Assembly (NCBI GenBank): GCA_002438075.1
Contig: DJSQ01000136.1
Coordinates: forward strand, 1 to 8,469
Origin: Clostridiales bacterium UBA6330
GTDB lineage: Bacteria; Bacillota; Clostridia; Oscillospirales; CAG-272
Length of the DNA stretch: 8,469 nucleotides
Direction: 5' to 3'
Shown here: positions 1-8,469 of the stretch, one piece after another
How positions within the stretch are numbered: position 1 is the first letter of the stretch
Layout of the letters: the number at the start of each line of letters is the position of its first letter
Translations under genes and position numbers: made by a program
Notes under the pieces: generated by a model
Told to the model about the DNA's origin: nothing
What the model saw: only the letters and a program-made list of their open reading frames with translations
Databases searched by the model: none

Positions 1-215
1 GCGGCGTTCTTATGGATGATTCCGTAAGCCGCTGCCTGATCGATTTTCTTCACCGCTACCTTGTACGCAGCCTGCGCCGCTTCCTTGTCACCGGAAGCTA
101 CAGCCGCGTCAAACTTTTTGATCTCGGTTTTCAGTGCGGTCGCGTGCATTTTGTTTTGCAGGGTCTTGACCTTGATTACCTTGACTCTTTTCTTTGCGGA
201 TTTGATATTCGGCAT
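1..215 (-). CDS. rpsT: 30S ribosomal protein S20, N-terminal part (cut by window edge)
   Basis: S20 is a small helical protein that binds 16S rRNA during assembly of the small ribosomal subunit. On the minus strand the frame opens at the ATG at 215-213 and stays open to the window edge, giving 71 complete codons. It begins MPNIKSAKKR and later has the K/A-rich stretch AAYKVAVKKIDQAAAYG followed by HKN-A, which are hallmark S20 sequences. Family members are about 85-90 residues, so roughly 15-20 C-terminal residues lie outside the window. The start is fixed by the conserved MPNIKSAKKR and by GGGAGG 9 nt upstream. The gene is divergent from rpoB and has its own promoter at 321-349. Identity is confident; nothing abnormal is visible in the part present. 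Confidence 0.96.
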   Translation of the reverse strand, partial: MPNIKSAKKRVKVIKVKTLQNKMHATALKTEIKKFDAAVASGDKEAAQAAYKVAVKKIDQAAAYGIIHKNA

Positions 216-224
216 CAGTCTTTA

Positions 225-230
225 CCTCCC
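225..230 (-). promoter_or_regulatory. rpsT ribosome binding site
   Basis: The minus strand reads GGGAGG here, 9 nt before the ATG of rpsT at 215. This supports the S20 start chosen from protein conservation. Confidence 0.85.
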
Positions 231-238
231 TCTGTATT

Positions 239-255
239 TTCCGCTTTTTGCGGAA
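239..255 (-). other. Small hairpin in the rpsT leader
   Basis: On the minus strand TTCCGC (255-250) and GCGGAA (244-239) form a perfect 6-bp stem around an AAAAA loop. It ends 8 nt before the GGGAGG ribosome binding site. It lies in the roughly 100-nt untranslated leader and could affect ribosome access. S20 controls its own translation in E. coli; whether this hairpin plays any such role is inference. Confidence 0.45.
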
Positions 256-320
256 TGGAATGGTATGCCTGAAAACGGCGCCTGAGAGGGTGCGCTCGGT
301 TTTCATCCATATACCTTGAT

Positions 321-349
321 ATTGTACCATATTTTTTTCCGAATTGCAA
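321..349 (-). promoter_or_regulatory. rpsT promoter (sigma-A type, extended -10)
   Basis: On the minus strand there is a -35 TTGCAA (349-344), a 17-bp spacer and a -10 TACAAT (326-321), with TGG just before the -10 giving an extended -10 element. The spacer contains an A7 run. Transcription would start near 314-316, leaving a leader of about 100 nt before the S20 start. The sequence upstream on this strand (350-392) is rich in A and T tracts and could act as an UP element. Layout closely mirrors the rpoB promoter. Confidence 0.85.
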
Positions 350-392
350 GAGCTTTTTCAAAAAAAATCCTGTTTTTTGCAATTTTTTTCTT
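350..392. promoter_or_regulatory. A/T-tract region upstream of the rpsT promoter
   Basis: The stretch holds alternating T and A runs: T5 at 353-357, A8 at 360-367, T6 at 373-378 and T7 at 383-389. Their spacing is roughly a helical turn. Such DNA is often intrinsically bent and can act as an UP element for the alpha subunit of RNA polymerase. The function is inferred from composition and position only. Confidence 0.4.
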
Positions 393-398
393 TGTGGA

Positions 399-414
399 TT
401 TTGCCAAAGCAAAA
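399..414. repeat. Perfect short inverted repeat TTTTGC / GCAAAA
   Basis: TTTTGC (399-404) and GCAAAA (409-414) are separated by CAAA. The 16-bp dyad lies between the two divergent promoters and could be an operator or a weak hairpin. In an AT-rich spacer a dyad of this length could also arise by chance. Confidence 0.3.
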
Positions 415-515
415 GGGAGGCTGTTCTTGGAATGGAATTTTCTTCCGGTCTTGAGCCCGAAAATGACAGCCCGCCCGCGCTTTTTTTGCGCTTATTAGAT
501 GAAAGAAGAAAATTT

Positions 516-537
516 TTTCGGGGAAATTCGTCCGAAA
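516..537. repeat. Inverted repeat TTTCGG / CCGAAA next to the rpoB -35
   Basis: TTTCGG (516-521) and CCGAAA (532-537) are perfect inverted half-sites separated by 10 bp. The dyad centre is near -48 relative to the inferred rpoB start, and the repeat ends 3 bp before the -35. The position would suit a regulator-binding site. No known operator consensus is recognised. Confidence 0.3.
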
Positions 538-540
538 GAC

Positions 541-569
541 TTGACAAATCGAAAAAAAGATGGTAAAAT
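541..569 (+). promoter_or_regulatory. rpoBC promoter (sigma-A type, extended -10)
   Basis: A perfect -35 TTGACA (541-546), a 17-bp spacer and a -10 TAAAAT (564-569) are present, with TGG before the -10 as an extended element. The spacer has an A7 run at 552-558. Transcription would begin near 574-577, about 190 nt before the rpoB start at 767. This is the strongest promoter-like sequence in the window and gives rpoBC its own promoter independent of ribosomal protein genes. Confidence 0.9.
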
Positions 570-614
570 AGTAAACTGCATTATAATCGCCTGTAGTATG
601 CGCCTGCGCGATTT

Positions 615-632
615 TGCCGACAAAAATCGGCA
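615..632 (+). other. Leader hairpin 1
   Basis: TGCCGA (615-620) and TCGGCA (627-632) form a perfect 6-bp stem around a CAAAAA loop in the rpoBC leader. No T tract follows, so it is not a terminator. Confidence 0.55.
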
Positions 633-685
633 TAGCAAATTGCACAAAAGCGGCGCTCCCGAATCGGCTGTTTTCGGCGCGGGCG

Positions 686-724
686 GTGGCGGGTCCGACG
701 GCTGTCGGTCGACCCGCACGTTTT
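686..724 (+). terminator. Attenuator-like hairpin with short T run in the rpoBC leader
   Basis: GCGGGTC (689-695) pairs perfectly with GACCCGC (711-717). Beyond a bulged G688, GT (686-687) extends the stem with AC (718-719). Inside, CGAC (696-699) pairs with GTCG (704-707) around a GGCT loop, leaving GTC (708-710) as a bulge. The stem is followed by G and four T residues (721-724). This is a strong hairpin with a short, imperfect T tract, so it could act as a partial terminator or pause site, or only as a structural leader element. Confidence 0.4.
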
Positions 725-751
725 CCTCGGGGTTCCCCCAATTATCTGAAT

Positions 752-755
752 GGAG
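752..755 (+). promoter_or_regulatory. rpoB ribosome binding site that decides the start
   Basis: GGAG at 752-755, continued by TGAT, resembles an extended Shine-Dalgarno sequence. It is 11 nt before the ATG at 767 but only 2 nt before the ATG at 758. The spacing favours 767. The upstream TTG at 614 has no such site. Confidence 0.6.
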
Positions 756-766
756 TGATGGAATCA

Positions 767-3700
767 ATGATCGAATTAAAAGAGCAGAGGCTTGGTCAGA
801 ACGTCAGAAAGAGCTTTGCCAGATCCCGCTTCGACTATCCGCTTCCGAATCTGGTCGAAATCCAGACCAAATCGTATAAGTGGTTTCTGGACGAGGGTCT
901 GCGCGAGGTCCTTCAGGACGTTTCGCCGATCACCGACTATTCCGGCAACCTCGTGATCGAATTCATCGAATACTCCCTTGACACCGACAAGCCGAAGTAT
1001 CCGGTTGAGGAGTGCAAGGAAAGAGACGTCAACTATGCCGCGCCGCTGCGGGTCAAGGTCCGCCTGACCAACAAAACGACGGGCGAGGTCAAGGAAGCCG
1101 AAATTTTCATGGGCGATTTCCCGCTGATGACCGAAACCGGTACCTTCGTCATCAACGGCGCGGAGCGTGTCATTGTTTCCCAGATCATCCGTTCCCCGGG
1201 AATGTACTATTCCTCGGAGATCGACAAGGCGGGTAAAAAGACCTACGCAACCACGGTCATCCCGTACAGAGGCGCATGGCTGGAGTACGAGGTCGATGCG
1301 AACGGCGTGATGGCGGTCCGCATCGATAAGACCAGAAAGGTCCCGCTGACCATGTTCCTGCGCGCCCTCACCTTCGAGAGCGGCGAGACGCTGGAAACGC
1401 GGGAGCAGATTTACGAGAAGTTCGGCGAGGACGACAGACTGACGCTGACCTTCGAGCGCGACGAGAGCGAGGAGCTGGCAGCCGCGAACCGTTCCACCGT
1501 CAGCGTGGAAGCCATCAAGGAAATCTACAAGAAGCTGCGTCCGGGCGAACCGCCGATTGAAGAGGCGGCAAAGACCCTGTTGCATAACTATTTCTTCGAC
1601 CCCAAGCGCTACGACATTGCCGCCGTGGGTCGGTATAAGTACAACAAGAAAATGGCGATTCACAGCCGTATCGCCAACCGCCGCGCGGGTGAGACCGTTG
1701 TCAGCCCCCTGACCGGTGAGGTGCTTGCAAACGAGGGCGATGTCATCGACCGCGACCTCGCATTTGCCATCGAGCGCGCGGGCGTGAACGAGATTACAAT
1801 CCGCCTTGACAACGGCGATAAGCTGAAGGTCATCGGCAACAACACGCTGGAGCCCGAGTATGTCCTCGGCTACGACCTGACCGATTGCGGCGTGCGGGAG
1901 AAGGCAAGCATTCCCGTGCTCTGCGAGCTGAAGGAGCAGTTCGGCGAGGACGTGGAGGGACTGAAGGAGGAGGCGCGCCGCAGAATTGCGGACCTCTGCC
2001 CGAAGCACCTGACCTGCGCGGATATCTTCGCTTCAATCAGCTACCTGATTGACCTGATGCACGATGTGGGCAGCGTGGACGATATCGACCATCTGGGCAA
2101 CCGCCGCATCCGTTCGGTGGGCGAACAGCTCCAGAACCAGCTCCGCATCGGCTTTACTCGTATGGACAAGATCATCAAGGAGCGGATGACCACGCAGGAC
2201 AACGAGAAGCTGACCGTGCAGGCGCTGATCAACATCCGTCCCGTGACCACCGCCATCCGCGAGTTCTTCGGCTCCAGCCAGCTCTCGCAGTTCATGGACC
2301 AGAACAACCCGCTGGCAGAGCTTTCCCACAAGCGCCGTCTGTCCGCACTGGGTCCGGGCGGTCTGTCCCGTGACCGTGCATCCTTCGATGTCCGTGACGT
2401 TCACTACACGCAGTACGGACGTATCTGCCCGATTGAATCTCCAGAAGGTCCGAACATCGGTCTGATTTCCTATCTGACCACCTACGCAAAGATTTCGGAT
2501 TACGGCTTTATCGAAGCGCCCTACCGCAAGGTGGAGCATATCACGAACCCCGACGGAACCGTTTCCCACCACGTCACCGACGAGGTGGTGTACATGACCG
2601 CCGATACCGAGGACCACTACATTGTGGCGCAGGCGAACGAGCCGCTGGACGAAAACAACTGCTTTATCAACCCGAAGGTTACGGGTCGTGAAAAGACCGA
2701 GTTCGTTGAGGTTGACCCCGCAATGGTCGACTACATGGACGTTGCACCGAAGATGCTGGTCTCGGTTGCCTCGGCAATGATTCCGTTCCTGGAAAACGAC
2801 GATAACACGCGTGCACTGATGGGCTCCAACATGCAGAAGCAGGCGGTCCCGCTGATGGTGAACGATTCGCCGATTGTCGGAACCGGTATGGAGTACAAGG
2901 CGGCGCTCGATTCGGGCGTTGTGGTAACGGCACAGCGCGCGGGCACCGTGGAGCGGGTGCAGGCGGACGAAATCCGCGTTGTCACCGACAGCGGCATGAA
3001 GGATATCTATCCGCTGATTAAGTTCAAGCGGACCAACCAGGGCACCTGCTACAACCAGCGCCCGATTGTCAGGAAGGGCGAGCGGGTTGAGGAGGGACAG
3101 GTCATTGCGGACGGTCCCGCAACCTACCACGGCGAGGTGTCGCTGGGCAAAAACGCGCTCATCGGCTTCATGACGTGGGAGGGCTACAACTACGAGGACG
3201 CGGTCCTTCTGAACGAAAAGCTGGTGCGGGACGATGTTTACACGTCGCTCCACATCGAGGAATATACGCACGAGGCAAGAGACACCAAGCTCGGGCCGGA
3301 GGAAATCACGCGTGAAATCCCGAACGTCGGCGAGGACGCGCTGAAGGACCTCAATGCCGAGGGTATCGTCAAGAGAGGCACCGAGGTGCGCTCGGGCGAC
3401 ATTCTGGTCGGTAAAATCACGCCGAAGGGCGAGACCGAGCTGACGGCGGAGGAGAGACTGCTCCGCGCCATCTTCGGCGAGAAGTCGAGAGAGGTCAGAG
3501 ATACGTCGCTCAGACTGGCGCACGGAGAATCCGGCATCGTGGTGGATGTCAGAGTCTTTTCGCACGACGCGGGCGATGAGCTCCCCGCGGGCGTGAACAA
3601 GGTAGTCAAGGTTTATATCGCGCAGAAGCGGAAGATTTCCGTGGGAGACAAGATGGCGGGCCGTCACGGTAACAAGGGTGTCGTGTCGCGCATTCTGCCG

Positions 3701-4750
3701 CCCGAGGATATGCCGTTTTTGCCGGACGGAACGCCGCTTGACATCGTGCTGAACCCGCTGGGCGTGCCGTCACGTATGAATATCGGACAGGTGCTGGAGG
3801 TCCACCTCGGCATCGCCGCGAAGAAGCTGGGCTGGAAGATTATGACCCCTGTCTTTGACGGCGCGCACGAGAAGGACATTCTGGAGTGCCTGAAGATGGC
3901 GGGGCTTCAGCGTGACATCTTCCCGCTGGAGAATCCCGAGGGCAAGGCGCTGTTCGAGGCGACCGTGGATGAAGAAACGGGCGAGGAGAGCCTACGCGAG
4001 CTGACCCCCGAGGACCGCGAGAATGCCGAGCTGATTGACAGACTCCGCGCCGAGAAGCGGCTGAAGATTCTGGACGGCAAGACCATTCTTTACGACGGTC
4101 GGACGGGTGAGCCGTTCGATAACCCCGTAACGGTGGGTATCATGTACTACCTGAAGCTCCACCACCTCGTGGACGATAAGATTCACGCACGCTCCAACGG
4201 TCCGTACTCTCTGGTCACGCAGCAGCCTCTGGGCGGCAAGGCGCAGTTCGGCGGACAGCGCTTCGGCGAAATGGAGGTCTGGGCACTGGAAGCTTACGGT
4301 GCGGCTTACACGTTGCAGGAGCTGCTGACGGTCAAGTCCGACGATATCAACGGACGCCGCCGCGCTTACGAAGCGATTATCAAGGGACAGAACATTCCCA
4401 CGCCGGGCATTCCCGAGTCCTTCAAGGTGCTGGTCAAGGAATTGCAGTCGCTGGCGCTGGATGTGCGCGTGCAGGATAAGAACGGCAACGATATCGACCT
4501 GTCCGAGCTTTGCGTGGAGGATGACCCGTATCCGATCAGCCGCGTGGACGCATCGGCAATCGCCGAGGCGCTGAGCAAGTCGGGCGATGAGGACGAGTTG
4601 GAGGATTCCAACCAGATTCTCGACGAGGACGGCAATCCGATTGAGGATGACGAAACCGAGGATGACGACGAGCTGTTCGGAAAAGAAGAGGACGACGCCT
4701 ACGGAACCGAGTTTTTCGATGACGGTGACGGCGACGGAGCCGATGAGTAA
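767..4750 (+). CDS. rpoB: DNA-directed RNA polymerase subunit beta
   Basis: Beta is one of the two large catalytic subunits of RNA polymerase. From the ATG at 767 the product is 1327 residues, longer than Bacillus beta (about 1190). An in-frame ATG at 758 is possible; extension to a TTG at 614 would translate the structured leader and gives unrelated sequence, so it is rejected. In order: the N-terminal lobes with LRPGEPP and FFDPKRYD; the DDIDHLGNRR motif; the rifampicin pocket at residues 502-533 with D511, H521 and S526 at the E. coli 516, 526 and 531 positions, all wild type; and the WEGYNYEDA and LGPEEITREIPNVGEDAL motifs. Active-site lysines K954 and K962 (GDKMAGRHGNKG) follow, then DGRTGEPF, H1140, and KAQFGGQRFGEMEVWALEAY. 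Oddities are a 55-residue insertion (1048-1102), a long acidic C-terminus and N1144 in HARSNG. The gene is intact, with rpoC 24 nt downstream. Confidence 0.99.
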   Translation: MIELKEQRLGQNVRKSFARSRFDYPLPNLVEIQTKSYKWFLDEGLREVLQDVSPITDYSGNLVIEFIEYSLDTDKPKYPVEECKERDVNYAAPLRVKVRLTNKTTGEVKEAEIFMGDFPLMTETGTFVINGAERVIVSQIIRSPGMYYSSEIDKAGKKTYATTVIPYRGAWLEYEVDANGVMAVRIDKTRKVPLTMFLRALTFESGETLETREQIYEKFGEDDRLTLTFERDESEELAAANRSTVSVEAIKEIYKKLRPGEPPIEEAAKTLLHNYFFDPKRYDIAAVGRYKYNKKMAIHSRIANRRAGETVVSPLTGEVLANEGDVIDRDLAFAIERAGVNEITIRLDNGDKLKVIGNNTLEPEYVLGYDLTDCGVREKASIPVLCELKEQFGEDVEGLKEEARRRIADLCPKHLTCADIFASISYLIDLMHDVGSVDDIDHLGNRRIRSVGEQLQNQLRIGFTRMDKIIKERMTTQDNEKLTVQALINIRPVTTAIREFFGSSQLSQFMDQNNPLAELSHKRRLSALGPGGLSRDRASFDVRDVHYTQYGRICPIESPEGPNIGLISYLTTYAKISDYGFIEAPYRKVEHITNPDGTVSHHVTDEVVYMTADTEDHYIVAQANEPLDENNCFINPKVTGREKTEFVEVDPAMVDYMDVAPKMLVSVASAMIPFLENDDNTRALMGSNMQKQAVPLMVNDSPIVGTGMEYKAALDSGVVVTAQRAGTVERVQADEIRVVTDSGMKDIYPLIKFKRTNQGTCYNQRPIVRKGERVEEGQVIADGPATYHGEVSLGKNALIGFMTWEGYNYEDAVLLNEKLVRDDVYTSLHIEEYTHEARDTKLGPEEITREIPNVGEDALKDLNAEGIVKRGTEVRSGDILVGKITPKGETELTAEERLLRAIFGEKSREVRDTSLRLAHGESGIVVDVRVFSHDAGDELPAGVNKVVKVYIAQKRKISVGDKMAGRHGNKGVVSRILPPEDMPFLPDGTPLDIVLNPLGVPSRMNIGQVLEVHLGIAAKKLGWKIMTPVFDGAHEKDILECLKMAGLQRDIFPLENPEGKALFEATVDEETGEESLRELTPEDRENAELIDRLRAEKRLKILDGKTILYDGRTGEPFDNPVTVGIMYYLKLHHLVDDKIHARSNGPYSLVTQQPLGGKAQFGGQRFGEMEVWALEAYGAAYTLQELLTVKSDDINGRRRAYEAIIKGQNIPTPGIPESFKVLVKELQSLALDVRVQDKNGNDIDLSELCVEDDPYPISRVDASAIAEALSKSGDEDELEDSNQILDEDGNPIEDDETEDDDELFGKEEDDAYGTEFFDDGDGDGADE
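2270..2365 (+). other. Rifampicin-resistance-determining region of rpoB
   Basis: Residues 502-533 of RpoB start GSSQLSQFMDQNNPLAEL and end LSALGPGGL. The rifampicin-contact positions carry the usual sensitive residues, including Q508, D511, H521, R524 and S526. No known resistance substitution is visible, so the enzyme is predicted to be rifampicin-sensitive at the target. Confidence 0.85.
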
Positions 4751-4761
4751 TTGTGTTGCAG

Positions 4762-4767
4762 AGGGAG
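4762..4767 (+). promoter_or_regulatory. rpoC ribosome binding site that decides the start
   Basis: AGGGAG ends 7 nt before the GTG at 4775. It lies in the 24-nt gap between rpoB and rpoC. It shows that the GTG is the start rather than the in-frame TTG at 4751, which lacks a ribosome binding site and would add eight residues not typical of RpoC. Confidence 0.85.
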
Positions 4768-4774
4768 ATTAACG

Positions 4775-8335
<3,561 letters not shown>

Positions 8336-8354
8336 ACGGGGTGAGGGAAAGACC

Positions 8355-8402
8355 TTGGAGGCGCAGGCCCCCCTCTTTCGGAGAGGGGGTCCTACCCTCC
8401 AA
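8355..8402. repeat. Long imperfect palindrome downstream of rpoC
   Basis: Nested arms pair TTGGAGG (8355-8361) with CCTCCAA (8396-8402), AGG (8365-8367) with CCT (8391-8393), and CCCCCTCT (8369-8376) with AGAGGGGG (8382-8389). The loop is TTCGG. This gives about 18 bp of stem in 48 nt, with a small internal loop and one mismatch. It begins 19 nt after the rpoC stop. No T tract follows on either strand, so it is not a canonical intrinsic terminator. It may stabilise the mRNA 3' end or be a dispersed palindromic repeat. Confidence 0.6.
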
Positions 8403-8446
8403 ACCCCCCTGACCTCCCGAGAACTTCCCCCATGTCCCCGCCACTC

Positions 8447-8468
8447 ACGAAGCGGAAATTTGTTTCGT
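8447..8468 (+). other. Second inverted repeat at the window edge, possible terminator stem
   Basis: ACGAA (8447-8451) pairs with TTCGT (8464-8468), and further G-T and C-G pairs extend the stem inward. The last base in the window is another T. If a T run continues beyond the window this could be the real operon terminator, which cannot be judged here. Confidence 0.3.
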
Positions 8469-8469
8469 T

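Larger units (their letters stand above)
575..766 (+). promoter_or_regulatory. Long structured 5' leader of rpoBC
   Basis: The roughly 190 nt between the inferred transcription start and the rpoB start are GC-rich and full of inverted repeats, in contrast to the AT-rich DNA just upstream. Three successive elements pair CCGA with TCGG: 617-620 with 627-630, 659-662 with 674-677, and 695-698 with 705-708. The third is enlarged by an outer stem. The heptamer CGGCTGT occurs at 665-671 and again at 699-705. A small GGG/CCC hairpin at 729-738 lies just before the ribosome binding site. The region resembles a cis-regulatory or attenuator leader. I do not recognise a described RNA class. Confidence 0.5.
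8336..8469. other. Non-coding region after rpoC
   Basis: The 134 nt after the rpoC stop contain no convincing gene on either strand. They are C-rich on the plus strand, with several runs of five or six C, unlike the coding DNA before them. Two inverted repeats (8355-8402 and 8447-8468) are the only structure seen. The base composition suggests an intergenic repeat or terminator region. Confidence 0.6.

Noticed and set aside
477..491. GCGC-T7-GCGC as a terminator
   Set aside because: Only a 4-bp stem, with the T run in the loop rather than after it, and no gene reads into it.
432..566. Possible 44-residue peptide starting at the ATG at 432, with GGGAGG at 415-420
   Set aside because: It runs through the -35 and -10 of the rpoB promoter, has no promoter of its own and resembles no family I know. 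The GGGAGG is 11 nt away, so it was noted but not called.
582..587. TATAAT as a second -10 for rpoB
   Set aside because: No -35-like sequence at 16-18 bp spacing and no TGn extension. The 541-569 promoter is far better.
614..766. In-frame N-terminal extension of RpoB from a TTG at 614 (51 extra residues)
   Set aside because: No ribosome binding site, no resemblance to RpoB N-termini, and it would translate the hairpin-rich leader. GGAG at 752-755 points to 767.
499..879. 126-codon open frame overlapping the rpoB leader and 5' end
   Set aside because: It spans the rpoB promoter, leader and first 38 codons of rpoB in another frame, has low-complexity content and no good ribosome binding site.
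4751..4774. RpoC start at the TTG at 4751
   Set aside because: It lacks a ribosome binding site and adds residues unlike the family. The GTG at 4775 has AGGGAG 7 nt upstream and gives the usual N-terminus.

Overview
The window carries the RNA polymerase core operon rpoB-rpoC of a bacterium, with the start of a divergently transcribed rpsT (ribosomal protein S20) at its left edge. The proteins look like the Clostridia branch of Firmicutes. RpoC is about the length of the Bacillus enzyme, without the large insertions of proteobacterial or cyanobacterial beta'. RpoB reads most like clostridial beta, and the S20 N-terminus matches clostridial S20. Strong AGGGAG-type ribosome binding sites and GC-rich codons suggest a GC-rich gut clostridium of the Oscillospiraceae/Ruminococcaceae kind; that family-level placement is inference.

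Layout. Positions 1-215 (minus) encode the first 71 residues of S20, with a GGGAGG ribosome binding site, a roughly 100-nt leader and an extended -10 promoter at 321-349. Positions 350-540 are AT-rich intergenic DNA with A/T tracts and two short inverted repeats. At 541-569 lies a near-consensus extended -10 promoter for rpoB. It is followed by a GC-rich, hairpin-rich leader of about 190 nt. rpoB runs from 767 to 4750 (plus), then after 24 nt comes rpoC, 4775-8335 (plus, GTG start, good ribosome binding site). The last 134 nt are non-coding and hold a strong imperfect palindrome with no T tract, plus a second inverted repeat cut by the window edge.

How it works together. RpoB (beta) and RpoC (beta') form the catalytic crab claw of RNA polymerase and are made from one transcript. 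S20 is a small-subunit ribosomal protein, so the divergent intergenic region drives both transcription and translation machinery. Its two promoters are strikingly alike. rpoB is not preceded by rplJ-rplL, the usual bacterial arrangement, and has its own promoter and structured leader.

I see no mobile element, CRISPR, toxin, defence or other accessory system. The interesting material is fine-grained: the rpoB leader, the matched promoters, a 55-residue insertion and an acidic tail in RpoB, and several substitutions in normally near-invariant RpoB and RpoC motifs.
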